Shown in pieces: positions 6,028 to 11,958 of a DNA stretch of 11,958 bases; position 1 is the stretch's first letter; each line of letters begins with the position of its first letter. A program made the translations under genes and the position numbers. The stretch covers positions 1 to 11,958 of the forward strand of contig JBIIAO010000011.1 of the NCBI GenBank assembly GCA_044239865.1, in the 5' to 3' direction. The stretch comes from CAIZGX01 sp044239865 (lineage in GTDB: Bacteria > Bacteroidota > Bacteroidia > Flavobacteriales_D > Sanyastnellaceae). The notes under the pieces were generated by a model. It was not told where the DNA came from. It saw only the letters and a list, made by a program, of their open reading frames with translations, and searched no databases.

Positions 6028-8211
6028 ATGAGTTTAAGAAAAAACGCACAACAAGAAATCAATAGCCGAGTGCCTCTGCCACTAGCTCCGAATGGTCAAC
6101 GCATCAGCGAATATTTCGGTGACAATGTGTTCAATCCTCACAAAATGCGTGAATACTTGCCAGAAGATTTGTACGACAACTTAATGTCTTGCATTAATCA
6201 AGGAACTCGCATCGATAGAAATGTTGCGGATCATATTGCAGCAGGAATGAAGGAATGGGCAATTAGCAAAGGAGCTACTCACTTTACACACTGGTTCCAA
6301 CCTTTAACTGGAGCAACCGCTGAAAAGCACGATAGCTTCTTCAAGCCGTTGGGCGATGGAAGAGCCATTGAGAAATTTGAGGGTACCATGCTGGTTCAGC
6401 AGGAGCCCGATGCTTCTTCATTCCCGAACGGTGGAATTCGTAACACCTTCGAAGCTCGTGGTTACACGCTTTGGGATCCATCATCTCCAGCTTTTATCGT
6501 AGGAAACACTTTGTGTATCCCTACCATTTTCATTTCATATACAGGACACGCTCTTGATTATAAGATGCCGTTAATCAAAGCGCTTCAAGTCGTGGATTCT
6601 GCAGCAACAGCTGTTTGTCAGTATTTCGACAAGGACGTAAATAAGGTGAACACCACCTTAGGATGGGAGCAGGAGTTCTTCTTAGTAGACTCTGCTTTAC
6701 ACAAGGCACGTCCAGACTTAGCGATGACCGGACGCGCATTGTTCGGACATAAGCCAGCTAAAGGACAGCAATTGGAAGATCACTATTTTGGAAGTATTCC
6801 AGAGCGTGTGTTGGCATATATGAAAGACTTCGAATACGAAGCTCATTTGTTGGGTATTCCTGTAACAACCCGTCACAACGAGGTTGCGCCAAATCAATAT
6901 GAGGTTGCTCCAATGTTCGAAGAAGCGAACTTGGCGAACGACCACAATCAATTATTAATGGACTTGTTGAAGAAGATTGCTCAGAAGCATAACTTCAATG
7001 TGCTTCTTCATGAAAAACCTTTCGAAGGTGTAAATGGAAGTGGAAAGCATAACAACTGGGCACTTGCAACGAATACAGGTGTGAATCTTCTTCGTCCAGG
7101 AAAAAACCCGAAGTCGAACCTTCAGTTCTTAACGTTCATGGTGAATACAGTTGCTGCTATTCACGAGAATGCAGATGTTCTTCGCGCTTCTATTGCTACG
7201 GTTGGAAACGACCACCGCTTGGGAGCCAACGAAGCGCCTCCTGCAATCATGAGTTGCTTCCTCGGAGAACAGTTGAACGCTATGCTTGATAATCTTGAAA
7301 AGAACATCAAAGCTGGAAAGATGACTCCAGAAGACAAAACGGAATTGAAGTTGAACATTGGAAAATTGCCACAAGTTCTTCTCGACAACACTGACCGAAA
7401 CAGAACTTCTCCTTTTGCTTTCACTGGAAACAAATTTGAGTTCCGCGCTGTGGGTTCAAGTGCGAACTGCGCCAATGCAATGATCACGTTGAATACAATA
7501 GTTGCGAACCGATTGATTCAATTTAAGAAAGATGTCGATACGCGTATTGCAAAAGGAGACGATAAAGACGAAGCTATTTTGAAGGAACTTCAACGCCTAA
7601 TCAAACAAAGCAAGGCCATTCGATTTGAAGGAAATGGTTACGGCGACGAATGGGTAAAGGAAGCTGCGAAGCGAGGCTTGTCGAACTTAAAAGATACTCC
7701 TGCGGCCTTGAAAGTATGGAAAGACAAGAAGGTAATTGCCATGTTCGAAAAGTTGAACGTGCTTACCGGAGAAGAAATTCATGCACGCTATGAGATTGAA
7801 GTAGAGAACTATGCTCGTCGTCGCGAGATTGAAGCGGAGATTGTGGTAGACATGGCTGTGAATCAGATTATTCCTGCAGCTTTAAGATACCAGAGCGAGT
7901 TAATTCAAAATGTAACAGGAATGAAGGCCATTCTTGCCGCAAAGGAATTTAAGACATTAACGAAGACGCAATTGGATTTAATTACCGAGATTTCTCAACA
8001 CGTCAACAGTTTGAAAGCTTGCACCGAAGGAATTGTAGTTGAGCAGGGTAAAGTGAATCACAGCAATACAGAGAAAATGGCAGATATATATTGCCATAAG
8101 ATCAAGCCGTTGATGGATGCAGCTCGTGATGCCGCCGATGCGTTGGAGCAGATTGTGGATGACAACACTTGGCCAATACCGAAAATGCGTGAGCTTTTGT
8201 TCACATGCTAA
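6028..8211 (+). CDS. glnN: Glutamine synthetase type III (GSIII)
   Basis: A 727-residue type III glutamine synthetase, the large form (about 700-730 residues) characteristic of Bacteroidota and some cyanobacteria. It is cytoplasmic and makes glutamine from glutamate, ammonia and ATP, the entry step of nitrogen assimilation. Visible signatures are FPNGGIRNTFEARGY (132-146), the metal-binding GWEQEFFLVD (212-221, with Glu214 and Glu216), HNEVAPNQYE (283-292), the substrate-loop-like NGSGKHNNW (336-344), and NRTSPFAFTGNKFEFRA (458-474). The C-terminal third is helical, as expected for the dodecameric GSIII. All motifs are intact and the protein is full length. The ATG at 6028 follows an A-rich stretch without Shine-Dalgarno; a small overlapping frame starting at 5865 is spurious. 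It is divergent from the tgt operon and appears monocistronic. The leader hairpin and possible sigma-54 box suggest regulation by nitrogen status (inference). Confidence 0.98.
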   Translation: MSLRKNAQQEINSRVPLPLAPNGQRISEYFGDNVFNPHKMREYLPEDLYDNLMSCINQGTRIDRNVADHIAAGMKEWAISKGATHFTHWFQPLTGATAEKHDSFFKPLGDGRAIEKFEGTMLVQQEPDASSFPNGGIRNTFEARGYTLWDPSSPAFIVGNTLCIPTIFISYTGHALDYKMPLIKALQVVDSAATAVCQYFDKDVNKVNTTLGWEQEFFLVDSALHKARPDLAMTGRALFGHKPAKGQQLEDHYFGSIPERVLAYMKDFEYEAHLLGIPVTTRHNEVAPNQYEVAPMFEEANLANDHNQLLMDLLKKIAQKHNFNVLLHEKPFEGVNGSGKHNNWALATNTGVNLLRPGKNPKSNLQFLTFMVNTVAAIHENADVLRASIATVGNDHRLGANEAPPAIMSCFLGEQLNAMLDNLEKNIKAGKMTPEDKTELKLNIGKLPQVLLDNTDRNRTSPFAFTGNKFEFRAVGSSANCANAMITLNTIVANRLIQFKKDVDTRIAKGDDKDEAILKELQRLIKQSKAIRFEGNGYGDEWVKEAAKRGLSNLKDTPAALKVWKDKKVIAMFEKLNVLTGEEIHARYEIEVENYARRREIEAEIVVDMAVNQIIPAALRYQSELIQNVTGMKAILAAKEFKTLTKTQLDLITEISQHVNSLKACTEGIVVEQGKVNHSNTEKMADIYCHKIKPLMDAARDAADALEQIVDDNTWPIPKMRELLFTC

Positions 8212-8241
8212 GGGATTGTAGATATTTTCGATTTTGTAGGG

Positions 8242-8256
8242 AAAATTGACAATTTT
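8242..8256. repeat. Perfect 15-bp AT-rich palindrome downstream of glnN
   Basis: AAAATTG-A-CAATTTT is a perfect 7-1-7 inverted repeat in the 92-bp gap between glnN and the OmpA-family gene. It is too AT-rich for a convincing intrinsic terminator. Its position at the -33 side of the candidate promoter for the next gene would suit an operator. The octamer TATTTTCG occurs on both sides of it (8223-8230 and 8260-8267). Function is unknown. Confidence 0.4.
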
Positions 8257-8282
8257 GATTATTTTCGCAATTACTAACTTTT
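8255..8282 (+). promoter_or_regulatory. Weak candidate promoter of the OmpA-family gene
   Basis: TTG (8255-8257) and TAACTTTT (8275-8282) are separated by 17 bases and approximate the Bacteroidota -33 TTG and -7 TAnnTTTG pair, with one mismatch in the final base. This would give a leader of roughly 15 bases before the ATG at 8304. It overlaps the end of the palindrome. Support is modest because such motifs arise easily in AT-rich gaps. Confidence 0.3.
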
Positions 8283-8303
8283 AACTAGACTAAAACATCG
8301 CGT

Positions 8304-10382
8304 ATGAGATTTTTCAAATCTTTCTTGGTTTTGTTTATTTGTTTGTCATTGGCAACATTGGCAAATGCTCAGAATAAAAAGATTAAACAAGCAGATATCG
8401 AGTTTGCTGGACAAGGGTATAACAGTGCCGCTAAGTTGTACATAGGTGAAGTTACCAAAATCAAGAACATTGACGAAAAAGCTCGTGTTCTATACAACAT
8501 TGCAGAGTGCTACAGAAATACCAAGCGCTATGGAATGAGTTTGGACTATTACGATAAGGCAATCAATGCGAAGTACGATAAGAAAACAGCAGATGTGTAT
8601 TTGAATTACGGAATTGCATTGCAGGAAATGGATCGTTTGGAAGATGCCGTTGTTCAATACAATAAATACAAGGAAAGAGGTGGAAACGGTGCAATGGCAG
8701 ACATGCGCATTCAGACATGTACAAACGCAGCGACTGCTAAAAAATCAAGTTCAAAATCACGCTATGTTGCAGAGAATGTTGATTTTTTAAATACCACAGA
8801 AGAAGATTTCGGCTTAGCATACGCTTCGAAGAAATGGGATGAATTTGTATTCACTTCGGCTCGTAAAGAGTCTGTAGGAAGTGGTTTAAGCCCTATCAAT
8901 GGAGATGAATTTAAAGATGTCTTTGTAGCGAAGATGGATAAGAAATTCAAGTTTCAAGGAGCGCCAATGCCAGCAAGCATAACAGTAAACACGGAGAGTC
9001 ATGAAGCAGCGGGTGCTTTTGATAAGGATTACAAAACGATGTTCTTTACTCGTTGTGGATTCGATAAAAAAGGTAGAATGGGCTGCGACATATACACAGC
9101 AAATAAGCAAGGAGAAAATTTTGCTGCTGCTGAATTGATAGATATTATTAATAGAGAGTCCGATGACTCTACTCGTGTTGGTCAACCTTGTTTATCATTA
9201 GATGAGCAAACCTTGATTTTCGCGTCAAATATGCCAGGAGGAAAGGGAGGAAGAGATTTGTGGTACATGACCTTCGATAAAAAAGCGAAGAAATGGGGGA
9301 ACCTAACAAACCTTGCTTCTATCAATACTGTTGGTGATGAATACTATCCTTATTTGGGTGAAGACGGAACTCTTTATTTTGCATCAAATGGTTACCCAGG
9401 ATTAGGTGGTTTGGATATTTTCAAAGCAAAGAAAACCGGGGAAATGACCTACACAGATGTAACTGCAATGCCATCACCAATCAATTCAGCTGCTGATGAT
9501 TTCGCGTTCATTATTGACAAAAAGCCAGTTGCAGATGGTGTGTTAATGGAAAATATTTTTGCTTGTTACATTTCTTCAAACCGTCCAGGTGGAAAAGGAA
9601 AGGATGATATCTGGCACATTTACGAGCGTCCTTTGGAATTCACAATGACAGGTACTGCTTACGATAAGAAGTCAGGTAACACTTTATCAGGTTGCAAAGT
9701 AACAATTGTCGGAACAGACGGTTCAACATACAATGTTGTTACCGATGCAAATGGTAGTTTCTTCTTAGACAAAACAAAAGTTAAGATTGAAACGAAGTAC
9801 ACCGTTGACATTCAGAAAGAGAATTATATTGGTACTGCTGATAAATTCTCTACAAAGGGAGCAAAAGAATCTACGAACTACCAACAAGATTATTTCTTAA
9901 TACCTGTTGAAATTGGAAAAGAATACCCAATGCCTACTGTATTGTATCCTTTCACTAAATCAGAATTGTTGATCAACGATGAAGTAAACAGTGCAGACTC
10001 ATTGAGTTATCTGTTGAACATCTTAAACGAGAACCCAACATTTGTTGTTCAGTTAGAATCACACACAGATGCTCGCGGTGATACACCAAGTAACGACAAA
10101 CTATCTCAAGCTCGTGCAGAGACTTGCGTGAAATACCTTACTTCTAAAGGAATTGCAGCTGATAGATTAGTTGCAAAAGGAAAGGGTGAAAGTGAGCCGC
10201 GTACAATTAAAGAAGGTGATCGTTTGTCTCCGGAGACTTTCACTGAATTCCCAGTTGGAACCATATTAAATGAGGCGTTCATTGGCGCTCTCACCGACAA
10301 CGAGGCTAGTGAGCGCGCACATCAGTTGAATCGTCGCACAACATTCAGAATCCTAAGAACGGACTACGTTCCAAGTAAATAG
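8304..10382 (+). CDS. OmpA-family protein with TPR, beta-propeller and CRD domains (PorE-like)
   Basis: A 692-residue exported envelope protein. Residues 1-22 are a signal peptide ending ANA before Gln23. Residues of about 28-140 are TPR helices (for example ARVLYNIAECYRNTKRYGMSLDYY and the following DVYLNYGIALQEMD). Residues of about 160-440 carry PD40/WD40-like propeller strands, with LDEQTLIFASNMPGGKGGRDLW, GTLYFASNGYPGLGGLDIF and FACYISSNRPGGKGKDDIW as clear blades. Residues of about 445-535 form a carboxypeptidase-regulatory-like (CRD) domain. Residues of about 545-686 are an OmpA C-terminal domain with HTDARGD (587-593) and KLSQAR (599-604); Asp589 and Arg604 are the expected peptidoglycan-binding pair. 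This domain order matches PorE, a peptidoglycan-anchored component of the type IX secretion system. Unlike Porphyromonas PorE, described as a lipoprotein, no lipobox Cys is present. A role in T9SS is inferred from architecture only; several paralogues with this layout occur in Bacteroidota. Confidence 0.92.
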   Translation: MRFFKSFLVLFICLSLATLANAQNKKIKQADIEFAGQGYNSAAKLYIGEVTKIKNIDEKARVLYNIAECYRNTKRYGMSLDYYDKAINAKYDKKTADVYLNYGIALQEMDRLEDAVVQYNKYKERGGNGAMADMRIQTCTNAATAKKSSSKSRYVAENVDFLNTTEEDFGLAYASKKWDEFVFTSARKESVGSGLSPINGDEFKDVFVAKMDKKFKFQGAPMPASITVNTESHEAAGAFDKDYKTMFFTRCGFDKKGRMGCDIYTANKQGENFAAAELIDIINRESDDSTRVGQPCLSLDEQTLIFASNMPGGKGGRDLWYMTFDKKAKKWGNLTNLASINTVGDEYYPYLGEDGTLYFASNGYPGLGGLDIFKAKKTGEMTYTDVTAMPSPINSAADDFAFIIDKKPVADGVLMENIFACYISSNRPGGKGKDDIWHIYERPLEFTMTGTAYDKKSGNTLSGCKVTIVGTDGSTYNVVTDANGSFFLDKTKVKIETKYTVDIQKENYIGTADKFSTKGAKESTNYQQDYFLIPVEIGKEYPMPTVLYPFTKSELLINDEVNSADSLSYLLNILNENPTFVVQLESHTDARGDTPSNDKLSQARAETCVKYLTSKGIAADRLVAKGKGESEPRTIKEGDRLSPETFTEFPVGTILNEAFIGALTDNEASERAHQLNRRTTFRILRTDYVPSK

Positions 10383-10396
10383 CAATTAAACTAATG

Positions 10397-10427
10397 AAAG
10401 GGCTGACACTCGCTGTCAGCCCTTTTT
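10397..10427 (+). terminator. Strong intrinsic terminator after the OmpA-family gene
   Basis: AAAGGGCTGACA (10397-10408) pairs perfectly with TGTCAGCCCTTT (10414-10425) around a 5-base loop, and the downstream arm runs into TTTTT (10423-10427). This is a textbook rho-independent terminator beginning 14 bases after the stop of the OmpA-family gene. It ends only 8 bases before the purM ATG, so it could also act as an attenuator or leader structure for purM. Confidence 0.9.
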
Positions 10428-10435
10428 ATTTATAT

Positions 10436-11608
10436 ATGAGTCAAGCCGAAAACAGATACAATAGCAGAGGAGTAAGCGCTTCCAAAGAAGACGTTCATGC
10501 TGCTATTAAAAATTTAGACAAAGGTCTTTTTCCAAAGGCCTTTTGTAAAATTGTGCCCGACTACCTAACCGGAAGTGAAGAGCATTGCATCGTAATGCAT
10601 GCCGACGGTGCGGGAACGAAGTCTTCTTTAGCCTACATCTACTGGAAAGAAACAGGAGATCTTTCTGTGTGGAAGGGAATATCACAAGACGCCATTGTCA
10701 TGAACATAGACGACCTTTTATGCGTAGGTGCCATTGATAATATTTTGCTGAGCAGCACCATCGGAAGAAATAAAAATCTTGTTCCTGGTGAAGTTATCTC
10801 AGCAATCATCTCGGGAACGGAAGAACTCTGCAATGAATTAGAAAAACACGGCGTAAAGATTCACACCACAGGCGGAGAAACCGCAGATGTGGGTGATTTG
10901 GTGCGTACCATTATTGTTGACTCAACCGTTGTTTGTCGCATGCGCAGAGACGAGGTGATTGACAATGCCAATATTGCTGCAGGACAAGTCATTGTCGGTT
11001 TGGCGTCTTATGGACAAACATCTTACGAGACAGAATACAACGGAGGAATGGGAAGTAACGGGCTTACTTCTGCACGTCACGACGTGTTCTACAACGGAAT
11101 TACTGTGAAGTATCCAGAGTCTTTCGATAGTGCAATTCCAAAGGATTTGGTTTATTCAGGATCATACACCCTCACCGATTATGTGCACGATTCGGAATTG
11201 AATGCAGGAAAGTTAGTTCTTTCACCAACAAGAACATACGCCCCAATAGTTAAGCGAATTTTGTCGAACAGAAGAGATAAGATTAAAGGAATGGTGCATT
11301 GCAGCGGAGGTGGACAAACGAAAGTGCTTCACTTCACCAACAATGTTCACATTGTGAAAGACAACATGTTCGCTATTCCGCCGCTGTTTAAAATGATTCA
11401 AGAAGAATCGAAAACACCTTGGCAGGAAATGTACAAAGTCTTCAACATGGGACACCGTATGGAGTTTTATACCGATGAAGAAACCGCTTTGGAAATTATC
11501 AATTACGCTGATCAGTTTGGCTGCGCAGCGCAAATCATTGGCCGTGTGGAAGCAGGTGAAGGAAACACATTGGAAATTCGTTCCGAGCACGGAACATTTC
11601 AATATTAA
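10436..11608 (+). CDS. purM: Phosphoribosylformylglycinamidine cyclo-ligase (AIR synthetase)
   Basis: A 390-residue cytoplasmic PurM, the long form usual in Bacteroidota. It catalyses the ATP-dependent closure of FGAM to AIR, the fifth step of purine synthesis. Visible signatures are the N-terminal RYNSRGVSASKEDV (7-20), HADGAGTKSSLA (55-66), MNIDDLLCVGA (89-99), TGGETADVGDLV (145-156), GGMGSNGLTSARHD (203-216), HCSGGGQTKVLHF (288-300) and NMGHRMEFY (337-345). All are intact. ATG 10436 is chosen over the in-frame ATG at 10394, because the extra 14 codons would lie across the terminator hairpin and are not part of the conserved protein. No Shine-Dalgarno is seen, and no promoter is obvious between the terminator and the start. 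prfA follows after 9 bases, so the two are co-transcribed; a purM-prfA order is, from memory, common in this phylum. Confidence 0.97.
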   Translation: MSQAENRYNSRGVSASKEDVHAAIKNLDKGLFPKAFCKIVPDYLTGSEEHCIVMHADGAGTKSSLAYIYWKETGDLSVWKGISQDAIVMNIDDLLCVGAIDNILLSSTIGRNKNLVPGEVISAIISGTEELCNELEKHGVKIHTTGGETADVGDLVRTIIVDSTVVCRMRRDEVIDNANIAAGQVIVGLASYGQTSYETEYNGGMGSNGLTSARHDVFYNGITVKYPESFDSAIPKDLVYSGSYTLTDYVHDSELNAGKLVLSPTRTYAPIVKRILSNRRDKIKGMVHCSGGGQTKVLHFTNNVHIVKDNMFAIPPLFKMIQEESKTPWQEMYKVFNMGHRMEFYTDEETALEIINYADQFGCAAQIIGRVEAGEGNTLEIRSEHGTFQY

Positions 11609-11617
11609 ATCGAAAGT

Positions 11618-11958
11618 ATGGAGTTGATAGATCGTTTGTCGGCTATTTCAGATAGATACAGTGAAGTGGGAAAGAGCATCACCGACCCTACGGTTATTGC
11701 CGATATGAAAAAGTATCCAACGCTCATGCGCGAGTATCGGGAGTTGGAAAAAATCAACATTGTTTACCTCGAATACAAAAAGGCGCTCGACGATTTGAAA
11801 GGCGCTAAGGAAATTCTGTACAGCAACGAAAGTGCCGACTTGAAAGAGATGGCACAAGAAGAATACAACGAGTTATCTCCGAAGATTGTTGAAATGGAAG
11901 AGGCCATAAAGTTTCTTCTTATTCCAAAAGACCCCGAAGATACCAAGAACGTTATTGT
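11618..11958 (+). CDS. prfA: Peptide chain release factor 1, N-terminal part (cut by the window end)
   Basis: The frame from ATG 11618 runs open to the window edge, giving 113 codons of a protein normally about 355-360 residues long. It begins MELIDRLSAISDRYSEVGK and shows the helical, charged N-terminal domain of RF1, ending with the characteristic LLIPKDPEDTKNVI just before the core domain that would carry the PxT codon-recognition motif and the GGQ loop. RF1 terminates translation at UAA and UAG. Neither the decoding motif nor GGQ is inside the window, so RF1 rather than RF2 is judged from the N-terminal sequence (KDPEDxKNVI is RF1-like) and from the purM neighbour. The start lies 9 bases after the purM stop, with only a weak AAAG upstream. 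Confidence 0.94.
   Translation, partial: MELIDRLSAISDRYSEVGKSITDPTVIADMKKYPTLMREYRELEKINIVYLEYKKALDDLKGAKEILYSNESADLKEMAQEEYNELSPKIVEMEEAIKFLLIPKDPEDTKNVI

Noticed and set aside
5865..6065. A 66-codon plus-strand frame in the divergent intergenic region.
   Set aside because: It overlaps the start of glnN in another frame, spans promoter-like DNA and the G/C repeats, and its Lys/Arg-rich translation looks non-coding.
7129..7487. Minus-strand open frames of 81 and 108 codons inside glnN.
   Set aside because: They are antisense shadows of a strongly conserved gene, with compositions rich in Ser, Phe and Arg, no start context and no recognisable domains.
10394..10435. Extended N-terminus for PurM from ATG 10394.
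   Set aside because: The added codons are the terminator hairpin read as protein (KGLTLAVSPF) and are not part of the conserved PurM N-terminus.
11222..11602. A 126-codon minus-strand frame inside purM.
   Set aside because: It is the antisense of conserved PurM sequence, rich in Phe, Cys and His as reverse-frame translations often are, with no promoter or motif.

Overview
The window looks like a core-genome segment of a Bacteroidota bacterium, probably a flavobacterium-like marine or environmental lineage. Three things point there. The proteins are typical of the phylum: a GlnN-type (GSIII) glutamine synthetase, a long-form PurM followed by PrfA, an OmpA-type protein with TPR, beta-propeller and CRD domains resembling the type IX secretion protein PorE, and a TGT without zinc cysteines. 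The start codons lack Shine-Dalgarno sequences and follow A/T-rich DNA. The promoter-like boxes fit the Bacteroidota -7 element TAnnTTTG. The DNA is AT-rich and no obvious compositional break was seen. There are no tRNAs, rRNAs, insertion sequences, CRISPR arrays or phage genes, and no gene-free stretch longer than 300 bases.

Layout. At the left edge a plus-strand gene (86-1093) encodes a secreted protein with an HExxH motif, a putative zinc metalloprotease. It converges on, and slightly overlaps, a tightly packed minus-strand operon read from 5852 down to 1083. The operon order is a secreted S9-peptidase-like protein with a broken catalytic triad, tgt (queuine tRNA-ribosyltransferase), an LptF/LptG-family permease starting at GTG, and an SDR oxidoreductase. 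Neighbouring genes in it overlap by 4, 4 and 1 bases. A 175-bp divergent intergenic region (5853-6027) separates the operon from glnN (6028-8211). That region carries two candidate promoters and a set of G-run/C-run repeats able to form a hairpin just before glnN. A 92-bp gap with a perfect 15-bp palindrome follows. Then comes the PorE-like envelope protein (8304-10382), ended by a strong hairpin terminator that sits only 8 bases before the purM start. purM (10436-11608) and the start of prfA (11618 to the window end) form the last transcription unit.

How they fit together. Most genes are housekeeping: nitrogen assimilation (glnN), purine synthesis (purM), translation termination (prfA), tRNA modification (tgt) and LPS export (the Lpt permease). 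The envelope theme recurs in the secreted HExxH protein, the S9-like pseudoenzyme, the Lpt permease and the OmpA/PorE-like protein. No wholly new multi-gene system is evident. The points most worth following up are the apparently inactive S9-like protein leading the tgt operon, the unrecognised HExxH protein, the zinc-less TGT, the glnN leader, and the terminator-like hairpin abutting purM.
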